This document shows positions 24,326 to 33,806 of a stretch of DNA of 64,000 nucleotides, piece after piece (the first letter of the stretch is position 1; every line of letters starts with the position of its first letter). The stretch is from contig NC_088354.1 of assembly GCF_036884655.1 (NCBI RefSeq), positions 17,617,001-17,681,000 of the forward strand. The letters are read 5' to 3'. A program made the position numbers and the translations under genes. Below the pieces are notes generated by a model. It saw only the letters and a program-made list of their open reading frames with translations. It made no database searches and was not told the origin of the DNA. Source of the DNA: Musa acuminata AAA Group (taxonomy: Eukaryota > Streptophyta > Magnoliopsida > Zingiberales > Musaceae).

Positions 24326-24703
24326 CCTAAAATATTTTGTAGAGTAGAAGATATCTTCTCCCAAGCAGTAAAAATGGGTAACAAAGCTTCTTAGATATGA
24401 TTATGAAATAACTTACAAAAAGGGGAAAGAGAATATTGTTGCAGATGCGCTTTCACGGCTACCTAAGCAAGCTGAATTTTTGGCCATTTCACTTTTGACT
24501 TGTGACTTTCTTAAGGATATTAAGAGGGAATGGCAGGAAGATTCAGAGACCAGTAAGATTATAAAAAAATTGGAGGAAGCACTAAGCTCCGTGGCTCATT
24601 ATAATTGGGACTCAAAAGAATTACGCTATAAGGGACGTACTGTGCTTGTGACAAATTCTACTTGCATCTTCACGAGCAAATTTTGGACAAAGTTATTACA
24701 TAT
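24326..24703 (+). pseudogene. pol: Gypsy RNase H relic, 3' part
   Basis: Continues the RNase H frame cut at 17204. Typical gypsy motifs follow, YKKGKENIVADALSR and then LRYKGR, the start of the integrase zinc-binding region. The relic ends abruptly at 24703 where the 446-bp LTR starts. Integrase and the gypsy 3' LTR are not found on the other side of that element. Confidence 0.85.
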
Positions 24704-25149
24704 TATCACGGACAAACTTCTAAATAGGATGTTTGATGTAATGCTTATACATGTCCGTGTCTTTTGGTATGTTCATACTTTACTTAGCATGTAGAGGGAC
24801 AACCGAAGGCTTAATAGTCTCATTTTAGTTGAGTTGGTGGTCGTTTTACGCTTATAAATAAAGGTTGTGTCATGTGGACACTTATGAGAGATTCTCAGTC
24901 TGTAATGGACCATTTTGACCCTTTGTTATGTAATTGTTCAGAGCTTGTAAAGTCTGTTTGTAATTTGCATTGTCTATGAAGTGTTTCTTGGAATGTTTGC
25001 TTATGAATCCCGAGTGAGGCATTCTCACTAACCCGTTTTCTCTTTCGTAGGTCCTAAGGGGCCATGGGAGGCTTCGGGGAGGCTGACCTTTGCGGACGGA
25101 CATGCAAGGGTGCCGCACGACTTAGGCAAAATCAACTAAGTCCGTGACA
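24704..25149 (+). repeat. 5' LTR of 446-bp family, copy A
   Basis: 446 bp. It begins TATCACGGAC (other copies TGTCACGAAC or TGTCACAGAC) and ends CTAAGTCCGTGACA. The ends form short inverted repeats (TGTCAC/GTGACA). Confidence 0.9.
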
Positions 25150-25151
25150 CA

Positions 25152-25163
25152 AGGTATCAGAGC
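25152..25163 (+). promoter_or_regulatory. Primer-binding site, 446-bp family copy A
   Basis: AGGTATCAGAGC followed by GGGACAAGC. The second copy has the canonical TGGTATCAGAGC at 59894-59905. Confidence 0.75.
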
Positions 25164-27789
25164 GGGACAAGCACTCATAGAAACACTTAGCATGCAAAAG
25201 TGGGGGACCTAGCGGGGCTGCGTTGAGGGCAGTCAGCACACGCGCGACCGTTTGGGGGAAAATGGGCATGGAGATATAGGGAAAATGAGTTGCTTGGAGG
25301 AGCGAACATTTGAGATTGGCATTCAGAGGAATAGCCACGCACAAGAGGCACCACGAGAACAGGCAAGTTTGGAAGAATGCGGAGCGCACAAAGGTTGGGA
25401 TGGTTGAGTTTGAGCTACGGCTCAACGTTGACAACTATACATGATGGTGCTCAAGGCAAGTGAGGCACTTGGTAAAGGATGAGACCATGCAAGGTGGAAT
25501 GAGTTGCTCAGCGATTGAAAGAGTTGTGCAAAGCTCATAGAGGTGAGGGGAATTGCTAACTCAAAGATTTCGGTACTCATACATGGGCTTGTATGCGGAT
25601 GATGGAATGTTCGCGGCCATCCCAAGGCGACCGAAACTCAGCGCCATGGAGCATTGAAACTTTCTCTTCGGCATGTGAAGGATACGTTCGTAGGACGCTG
25701 AAGTGTGCAACGAGTTCAGCATGTTGCTAGGCCTTGAGTGGTGCAGTGAGGGCTGTATTGACGTGGAGTCGCAATCTAGCAAGTGCATTTGCAGGAGGCA
25801 GAATAATGCACAGTTTGTTCAGCAAATCAGAGTAGTCCAAAGGGGATGGTGGTCTCCGAAACAAAGAGAGATGTTGCTCCAACGGGACAGTTATCTAGGA
25901 GGGATAAGTCCCGGCTCTCTAGAGGGAGAATCATGTGGGACGGAACAAGCAGCGAGGAGTTGTCACATGATCTTGCTCGAAAGAATGCATTGGTGGATGT
26001 ATTGCGAGATCAAGTGGGGGAGTGACCCAAAGCAACACAAATGAAGGCACACTTGGAGTCGATATGGAGATCAGACTCAAGGGAGGGCTGACCTGTGGAA
26101 TGGTGGGCGCGAGGGCCACCATCAACTCAATGCAAAAACGAGAAGCTGAGCAACTTAGGTGTAACTTGACGAAGTACCCAAGCCGCATGAAGGGAGCCAG
26201 CATAGAAGATGGAACATGGAGCAGAGGCACAATGCTTACCTTGGATAGAGGTGAAGGACATGAACTCTTGCAGAGGCAAGAGCAGGATCATGTTGTTCCA
26301 TGGGTCCTTCATTCTGATGGAGCAGTCTCATCTTGCATGGTGCCAAAGACGAAGGGAGCTTCTGGGCACATGCACCTTATCTCGGAAAAGCATTTGATGG
26401 AAGAACTAAGGCGACTCAATTTGCAGAGGTGAAGTTAGGTTTAGAGGGCCTTGGCACGGGGCAAGAGGACGTGGAGGTGGGTACTCTTGAAGAATATGCC
26501 ACAGTATTCAAGTTGCCATGAAGCAGTGCGCAGCGTAAATTGTGCTAGTAGGGGCAAAGGCCTAGGATCTAGACAATGGTGTACTAATTGCAGCGAAGTC
26601 GAGGGACTTCAGGAGCTACTAGGCGACGGACTATCCTAGAGCAGTGCTTCATATAGGTGTGACCCAAGAGTAGGTAGATGAAGTCGATTGCCAAAGGAGC
26701 GAACAAAATTGAAGGTGGAAGAGACCCTGTGATGTATTGGCAGAGGCCACATATGGAGGGATCACAATTCGAGTTCATCCCATAAGGATCGGAATGCAAT
26801 AGAGATGTCACCAGGAGGCGACATGGTGCAGCAGATCGTGGTGGAACAGTTCGTGGCAATGTGATACACATAAATGTGTCCCGTGAGGGACTAGATCATA
26901 TAGAGGTATAATCGTGAGCTACTGGAAGCTCCACTTCGGTGAACAACACAACAACAAGAAGGGCTATGGATTCAAGGAGTGAATGCCATGGTACCGCAGA
27001 GGCGGGTCTTCCATTCGTGCATCGAATTTTGTATCGGATGAAAGCCTTAGCCATCAGCATATGGGGGCTATGTTCCACCAAAGGAAAAGTTCAAATGCAA
27101 GTACCAGTGAGTCCCATAGGAGAGACTTGATCATGCAGAGGTATGATCGAAGCAGTTGGAGAGTTGGACTGCTCCGGAGCCTATATTCGCTTAAGAGAGC
27201 CCGGCAAGTCAGAGGACAAGGTCGAGTAAGCGAACATTGCTACCAAGGATGCTAAGGAGAATAAAATCAGTGCAAATCCTACAACGTGATGGCAGAGGCA
27301 ATGCATGGGAGTTGTAGTCTGTCTTTCCATCGACCAAAGGGAGTTGCTTGGAGAACACAGAGGTGTTGAAGCAGGGGGTCGAAAGGGGTGAGGAAGCGAC
27401 GATGAGTCCAGAGGGACTTAGCTACCCAAAATCAAGTATCAGTTAGAATGAAGGTAGACTCAGAGGAGTGTCACAGAGATATATCTACTGATCGTGAAGA
27501 AAAGGGATGCAGATGTGAGGCGACGGATAGTAGGGCCATGGGCATGGTAGCGCCATGGTACCGTAGAGGCGGGACTTCCGTGAAAGTCATTGATCTCTTG
27601 CTCTCATGGAGGGAGAGCGCTTGGTCGTGAAAGGGGCCGAGGAGGTGGAGCATGCAGAGGCAAACTCCAAGTACCGAGACAAGGCTGAAGGTCAAAGGCC
27701 AAAGAACTTCGTAAGACTGGTGTCAACAAGCTTCTCATCAAGATAGCTGAAAGTGAAGGACTTCAGGTCATGCAAGAGTGCATGACCAA
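25164..27789 (+). other. Non-coding interior of 446-bp-LTR element A
   Basis: Closely matches 59906-62629 in element B. Short frames occur on both strands, the longest about 136 codons, but none is conserved as a protein and no retrotransposon domain is recognised. Confidence 0.75.
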
Positions 27790-27794
27790 GGAAC
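27790..27794 (+). repeat. Target-site duplication GGAAC, left
   Basis: GGAAC before the 5' LTR of TR-GAG copy 3, repeated at 36124-36128. The uninterrupted site (CCAAGGAACGAAGCA) is visible in element B near 62,625. Confidence 0.95.
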
Positions 27795-28649
27795 TATTGA
27801 ATCTCGTATTTTGATGATGAAACTCCTTGATATATGTTTATGATTTAATCTGCGTTTTGAGTGACGCAGGGTGCTTCGATCAGGATGAGACAATTAAAGC
27901 AGGAAAATCATGTTGTGCCGAAGGAACATGTCAGAAGATTGGACGTCGGGCCGGTGGATCAGTCGACGTATCGACAGAAGGCTTCGGGCCATGGACTCGG
28001 GCATCGGGCCAAGAAGAGCGGGTATTGTGCCAAGGATATCGGAGTTGCGGAGTCAACTGGCCGATTGGGCAATAGGCTGCAGGAAAGGACGATGCGCCGA
28101 AGAATCGGACGAAGCGTCGAGGGACCAATGACATGCCGGACAACTTGGTTAATTGCTTAGGATTAATTGTCTCGATCGAAGTTTTGTTTTAATTGTGCAG
28201 GATTAACTATGATAATGATGAAGACATAAAGCGAAACAAAGTATCGGAGTCAAGCGCGATGGATTTGTTGCGAGTTCGAGAGTTCGACGGAAGTCCGAAG
28301 GTTCGTTGGGAGTTCGCGGAGCTCGCCGAGAAAGATCGGAGCTTGCCGAAGAAGCTCGTTGGAACTCGCTAAGAACAAATCATGAAGTCTAGGAGCTTGC
28401 CGGGAGTCCGCAGAATGGTTTCCGAGAGTTCATCAGAAGACCGCCGGAAGTTTGCCGGAAGCTCGCCAGAAGAAGTCTTGACTTACGGACTTTGTAATAG
28501 CTTAGAAAATGTCTTTAAAATCATAGTTAGCACATTAATTAGGGTTAGGATTAGGTGTTAATCCTATAACCCAAGTAGGGGTCAATTAGGCCCAAGTTCG
28601 GACTGGTTTGGGCCAAGTTTGGAGCCAAACCAAGTGAGCTGAAATAGTG

Positions 28650-28885
28650 AAAGAGGTGGCACCGCCCCAGCCAAGAGGTAGCACCGCCCAGGCTATGTCT
28701 CCCAGCGAGACTGGGAGGTGCAACCGCCCCAGCCAGGAGGTGGCACCGCTTGGGGCTCAGTCTTCGAGCAAGACTAGGCGGTGCAACCTCCCTGGCAGAG
28801 AGGTGGCACCGCCTGAGCTCGGTCTTCGAGCTCTGCCAGGCGGTGCAACCTCTCCAGTCAGGAGGTGCAACCGCCTGATCCCGGA
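28650..28885 (+). repeat. GC palindrome block, 5' LTR copy 3
   Basis: Alternating AGGTGGCACCGCC and AGGCGGTGCAACC units separated by CAGTCTTCGAG-like linkers, ending about 50 bp upstream of the TATA box. The same block is at 34,662-34,895 in the 3' LTR. Confidence 0.8.
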
Positions 28886-28935
28886 ATTCCGGGATTTGAT
28901 CGTTTTGAGCTCCAAATTTGAATTGGGTTGGGGCC

Positions 28936-28943
28936 TATAAATA
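28936..28943 (+). promoter_or_regulatory. TATA box, 5' LTR of TR-GAG copy 3
   Basis: TATAAATA in GGGCCTATAAATACCCC; predicted transcription start shortly downstream. Confidence 0.7.
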
Positions 28944-29307
28944 CCCCACCCATTCAGCACTGAGACAAGAAGAACTCAAGCCGAAATCTTGATCTTTTCA
29001 GTGGTTCTTAGAGCTCAAAACTACTAGTTTTCCTCCTCCTTCTGTTCTTCAAGTTTGAGTTGTAAAGTGAGGAGAGAAAACATTTGTAAGGGTTGTCTCC
29101 TAAGCCCACCAAAAGGAGTGAATCTGTAAGAGGGTAGTTGGCCTTCGCCTATTGAAGGAAGGCTTCTAGTTGACGTCGGTGACCTCATCGGTGGAGGAAG
29201 CCAAAAGTGGAGTAGGTCAAGACTGACCGAACCACTCTAAATCTCTGGTTTGCGTTTATTTTGAGCACTTTATCATTACTGCAAACCTCCTACTTAGCCT
29301 CTGCTCT

Positions 29308-29564
29308 CTGCGCTTTTACGAACGAATTCTGTGCAGTTTACGTTTACGTCTTGATTTCATTTACAACTGCAAACTGTCTTCTGCGCTTTTACGAACAAGG
29401 TTCTGTGCAGTTTACGTTTACGTCTTGATTTTGTTTATAACTGCAAACTGATTTCTGCGAACGAGTTTCTTTGCAGTTTACGTTTACGTCTTGATTCTGT
29501 TTATAACTGCAAACTGATTTCTGCGAACAAGTTTCTTTGCAGTTTACGTTTACGTCTTGATTCT
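29308..29564 (+). repeat. 73-bp tandem units, 5' LTR copy 3 (4 units)
   Basis: Units share TGCAGTTTACGTTTACGTC, CTTGATT and ACTGCAAACTG. The first units contain CGCTTTTACGAAC; later ones have the shorter TCTGCGAAC. Confidence 0.85.
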
Positions 29565-29920
29565 GCTTAGACGTAAAATTGTGTTTTAGACGTAAACTAC
29601 TTTTGAACGTAAAACTACGTTTAGACGTAAAACTGCGTTTAGACGTAAACTGCGTTTAGACGTAAAACTACGTTTAGACGTAAAACTGCGTTTAGACGTA
29701 AACTGCGTTTAGACGTAAAACTACGTTTAGACGTAAAACTGTGTTTAGACGTAAAACTGCGTTTAGACGCAAACTGCACTGCGCTCAGACGTAATCTGAT
29801 CTTAGACGTAAACTGCGCTCAGACGCAAAACTGCGCTTAGATGCAAACTGTGTTTAGACGCAAACTGCGCTTAGACGCAATCTGCGCTTAGACGCAAACT
29901 GCACTTAGATACAAACTGTG
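29565..29920 (+). repeat. 17-18-bp minisatellite GTTTAGACGTAAAACTGC
   Basis: About 20 units alternating 18-bp GTTTAGACGTAAAACTGC and 17-bp GTTTAGACGTAAACTGC, drifting to GACGCAAACTGCGCTTA at the distal end. It lies downstream of the TATA box, so it would be in the transcript leader. The 3' LTR has the same 356-bp array at 35,651-36,006. Confidence 0.92.
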
Positions 29921-30040
29921 AATCAGCTTTTGCATCATAATAGTTTCTATCGAACGAACGCAGCTTTCGGTTTTAATCGCTGTAAAATTTCCGCTGCACT
30001 AATTCACCCCCCCCCTCTTAGTGCTCTCGATCCTAACAAT

Positions 30041-30052
30041 TGGTATCAGAGC
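30041..30052 (+). promoter_or_regulatory. Primer-binding site, copy 3
   Basis: TGGTATCAGAGC, two bases after the 5' LTR. Confidence 0.88.
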
Positions 30053-30088
30053 GGGGTATTTCTCATTTCGGATTTACACCCGAGAGAA

Positions 30089-31093
30089 ATGGCTCTTCAA
30101 GAGGGCTTTTCGGTCTTTCGTCCACCGTTCTTTAACGGATTGGACTACACTTATTGGAAAACTCGAATGAGAGTTTTCTTGATTTCTCTAAATCTGGATG
30201 TATGGAATATCATTGAAAACGGTTTTCAACTTCCCTCTAAACCGATGAACGAATGGTCGGATTTAGAGAAGAAGTACTTTTCTTTAAACGCAAAGGCTAT
30301 GAATGCCTTATTTTGCGCTTTGGACAAAAATGAGTTCAATCGGGTTTCTTTGTGCGAAACGGCTTTCGATATTTGGCGCGCTCTTGAAATCACGCACGAG
30401 GGAACTAGTAGAGTCAAAGACTCGAAAGTTAATATTTTACTGCATGATTTCGAGCTTTTTCATATGAAACCAAGTGAAACCATTGTTGACATGTACACCC
30501 GTTTTACGGATGTCGTCAATGGTTTAAAATCACTTGGTAAAAGCTTTTCGAATTTTGAACTCGTTAACAAAGTTTTGCGCTCACTTTCTAAAACTTGGGA
30601 TTCAAAAGTAACTGCTATTCAAGAATCAAAAAACCTAAACCAATTTCCACTTGAAGAACTAATTGGTTCATTGATCACATATGAAATGACGTGCAATGCA
30701 CGTAAAGAACTTGAGAACCACCTTCCAAAGAACAGGAAGGATTTGGAACTCTGGACAAATGAATGCCACTTGAGCGATGACTCAAGTGATGAGGACAATG
30801 ATGAACAAAACAACCTTCCAAAGAACAGGAAGGATTTGGGACATAGAACATTTGAAGACCACTCGAGCATAAGCTCAAGTGATGGTGAACTTAAACTACA
30901 AATGAAACGAAAATTAAAAAGCAAAAAGAATCAAACTACTTGCTTTAAACGCAAGAAGAAGAACAAAAATTGGGATGAATCGAGCTCCTCCGAAGAAGAG
31001 AAAGTCAACAAAAGCAAGGCGGCAAACTACGCCTTAACAGCCCACAATGATGAGGTAATCGAAATCCCCCTAATTTATTTTGAAATTACTTGA
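30089..31093 (+). CDS. gag: Gag protein of TR-GAG copy 3
   Basis: An intact 334-aa frame from ATG 30089 (MALQEGFSVF). The open frame extends upstream to 29918, but that part lies in the LTR and primer site. The N-terminus has FFNGLDYTYWKTRM, followed by the UBN2 region ([53 protein letters not shown]). A duplicated acidic linker follows (LPKNRKDL twice), then a basic tail TTCFKRKKKNKNWDESSSS. That tail keeps the first Cys of a knuckle but has lost the C-H-C part. The C-terminal context is GATGAG|GTAATC (donor 31054/31055), with readthrough to YFEIT. Integrity plus near-identical LTRs suggests recent mobility with pol supplied in trans, which is inferred. Confidence 0.93.
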   Translation: MALQEGFSVFRPPFFNGLDYTYWKTRMRVFLISLNLDVWNIIENGFQLPSKPMNEWSDLEKKYFSLNAKAMNALFCALDKNEFNRVSLCETAFDIWRALEITHEGTSRVKDSKVNILLHDFELFHMKPSETIVDMYTRFTDVVNGLKSLGKSFSNFELVNKVLRSLSKTWDSKVTAIQESKNLNQFPLEELIGSLITYEMTCNARKELENHLPKNRKDLELWTNECHLSDDSSDEDNDEQNNLPKNRKDLGHRTFEDHSSISSSDGELKLQMKRKLKSKKNQTTCFKRKKKNKNWDESSSSEEEKVNKSKAANYALTAHNDEVIEIPLIYFEIT

Positions 31094-32810
31094 TGCTTTC
31101 ATGATGTATTTTTCTCTTTTAGTTTAGAATTAATTTTCTTAAAAATTACATGTTAAAAAAAAAAATTATTATGATCATACTAAGTAATTTCGAAAATGAT
31201 AATATTGCATATTTTATGATAAACAAATAAAATGATCTTGATTGAAAATATGAAATCATGGTTAAGAAGTAATAATGTGCATTACATTGATTTTCATTGT
31301 TATTTCTCGATTTTGATTAAAGATCATGTTTGATTTGAAGAAATGCATAATGATGAAATTAAATATTTCGATTGACAATTTCATGCATGAGATATACATG
31401 ATGATTTTTGTGATTGATGGTCTTATGATGAAATTCATTTTACGATCCTAAACGTTGATGCATGTTTTCATTTGACATAAATGAAAAGGCATGCTAACAT
31501 GAAATCGATCACTTAAGATGAAACACTTAAAAAAGGGGAGAAATATATGAATTGATGCTATAAACACTATGCTATGATTATCGCATGCTTGCATCACCAA
31601 GAAATATATGATTGCTATCATTGCTATATACCCTGTATCAAGATATCAAACAAAAATTTGCATCATACGAGCTGATATCTTACCATGTGATGCAATGCTA
31701 CACTTGCCAAAATATTCGAAATGTGTACATCATGCCCTGTATCAAGATATCAAACAAAATCTTGCTTCACAGTTTTACGCATTGATATCTTACTATATGA
31801 TGAAATGCTACAATTGATGAACACTTGAAATGTAATCCTCTATCTTATTGATTTTTCAATAAATCTATGCTTGTCATACATGAATTTATTGAATGTAATT
31901 TTGAGGATGATTTCAGATTTGACAAATGCTTGATTCGTATTTACAACATAAGATACACTTTAAATATGAATCATGCATCAATCATGTTAAATGCTTCAAT
32001 CATTTTCTATCTCTAGAGTTCTCGATTTTGATGAAATACAAGTGATAAATTCATTTATGATATCTTGTAAATCACTTGAATTATGAATGAGTTTTTTTTA
32101 TGATGCGTTAAAAGAATCACTTAAAAAGAAAATGCTTTTCCCATCTTATCGAGATTAATGATTTCATGATATTGTGTGAATCTCGAAATTGATTTTGATG
32201 AAATAGTAATAACGTTATTCATGTTATGAATCTCAAAAATGATAATATGCTTCATGTGATAATATGAATACACGAAACACTTATGATATGATTTTTATAC
32301 AATTCCGTGTATTCATAAAATATTTATCTCCTCATCCAATAACTTTTCTTGATATTCCTTATGAGATGAAATGAAATAATGCATGAAATACAAATGAGGA
32401 GTTATTAATCATGCATGGTAGGATATAATTTGACAAAATTGATACCATCATGATATGAAACATTTATGATTTGCAATTATGCATGCAATACTTGTGCTTT
32501 CTAATTATGATGTGATGTATTGCAAATGATGTAAATCATGATGAGTGCTAAGTTACACATTTTGAAAAGAAATTGCTATATTGAAACATTAATGTAATTA
32601 TGAATGATGATATGATATTATGCATGTAATACTTCAACTTATGATAATGATGCATGCAATGATAAAATATTCATGATAAAAAATTGTCTTGACATTCATA
32701 ACTTGATTATTCATCCTTTGTCATGATTTTGAAATCGTTGTAAAAGGAAAAAGAACTACAAAACTGTATTCTTCCTTTCTTTTTGACAATGACAAAGGGG
32801 GAGATAGCTA
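31094..32810 (+). other. AT-rich non-coding interior of copy 3
   Basis: No pol motif. ATGATTT-rich sequence matches copies 1 and 2. An internal direct repeat (GATATCAAACAAAA context with ACGC/ACGAGCTGATATCTTAC) occurs at about 31,640-31,800. Confidence 0.75.
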
Positions 32811-33420
32811 GCTTGCACAAGTCAAGAAGATACAAAAACTTGATTGCTAGCTTGCCTATCTTAAGTAGCAAAGATTGCTAACTTGCTTATTTCAAGAAGC
32901 AAAAGTTGTCTTCTTGAACATCACTATCTTGAATATCTCAAGAAGCAAGACTTGCAACCTGCACATTACAATAGGAAGCAATAATCATGAGCCTACACAA
33001 GAAAGTTATCTTGCATTTGCTTTCGAAGTTTTTGCTAACTTGTATATCGTAAAAAATTGCTAGCTTGTAGTCTAAAGAGAAGCGAAAAGTTGCTATCTCA
33101 AAAGAAGCAAAGGTGCTATCTTGCCTATCTCAAGAAGCAAAACATGCTAACTTGCGCATATAGCAAAGTGGACAAAATTTTCATATTTCAAGAAGCAAGA
33201 GTTGCCTTCTTGAACATCTCTAATTTGCTAGCTTGCATGATGTAGAACTTACTATCTTGAACATCTCTAATTTTCATACCAAGTGCTATCTTGTATGCTA
33301 TAAAACTTGCATATCTAAAACTTGATAGCTTGAATATTCTAAGCATGATTCAAAACTTGCTATATTTTCTAGCAAAATTGCATGATGATAAAACTTGATA
33401 ATATGTTTTTCATGCACTGA
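32810..33420 (+). repeat. Degenerate GCTAGCTTGCA repeat array, copy 3
   Basis: Same irregular motif set as copy 2 (TTGCTAGCTTGC, CAAGAAGCAA, CTATCTTGCCTATCT). Confidence 0.7.
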
Positions 33421-33602
33421 GTTGAACCAATATCACAAACACTTGATTGTGATACTTCTCCTTTTTGTTGATGACAAAGGGGGAGAAGTATGTTGATGAC
33501 ATGACATGTGATGCATAAGTTTATGCATATGTTCATGTTGACGTGTTGCAAGTATTCATGATGAATATTGCAATGACTTGAATTCAGTTTGAATTCAAGG
33601 TT

Positions 33603-33769
33603 CTATCAATAGGGCATATTGATAGGGGGAGTTTGTTTAAACTCTGGGAGTTAAGGTTAACTCCGATTATGATGACATGTTGCTTAGATTTTTGAATCTA
33701 AGAGTTTCTATCAATAAGGTATATTGATAGGGGGAGTTTGTTTAAACTTCGGGAGTTAAGTTTAACTCC
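33603..33769 (+). repeat. Triple inverted-repeat module, duplicated in copy 3
   Basis: Two direct copies of the module (33603-33664 and 33708-33769), each with TATCAATA/TATTGATA, GGAGTTT/AAACT(C/T)C and GGAGTTAA/TTAACTCC. The other family copies have one. Confidence 0.85.
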
Positions 33770-33793
33770 GTCATCAAGTAGTTGTCATCATCA

Positions 33794-33806
33794 AAAAGGG
33801 GGAGAT
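33794..33806 (+). promoter_or_regulatory. Polypurine tract of copy 3
   Basis: AAAAAGGGGGAGAT directly before the 3' LTR. Confidence 0.8.

Larger units (their letters stand above)
13011..24703 (+). mobile_element. Ty3/gypsy retrotransposon, decayed and 3'-truncated
   Basis: 5' LTR at 13011-13390, primer site, about 1.26 kb leader, gag from 14666, relics of protease, RT and RNase H to 17204, then a 7.1-kb nested TR-GAG insertion. RNase H resumes at 24326 and runs to 24703, where a 446-bp LTR begins. Integrase and the 3' LTR are missing from the window. The broken frame carries several stops and frameshifts plus a deletion of the RT catalytic core, so the element is inactive. Confidence 0.9.
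27795..30038 (+). repeat. 5' LTR of TR-GAG copy 3
   Basis: 2,244 bp. The first bases are TATTGAATC (3' LTR TGTTGAATC). Order: U3 with GGAAGNTCGNCGG motifs, GC palindromes (28,650-28,885), TATA box, 73-bp tandem units (about 29,308-29,564), 17-18-bp array (29,565-29,920), C-run, GATCCTAACA. Confidence 0.94.

Noticed and set aside
26022..26432. 136-codon open frame in 446-bp-LTR element A
   Set aside because: The homologous part of element B (about 60,880-61,260) does not keep the frame, and no domain is recognisable.
27827..28940. Overlapping 67-99 codon frames, repeated at 33,839-34,972
   Set aside because: LTR sequence of copy 3. Frames overlap in several phases and both strands, so they are composition artefacts.
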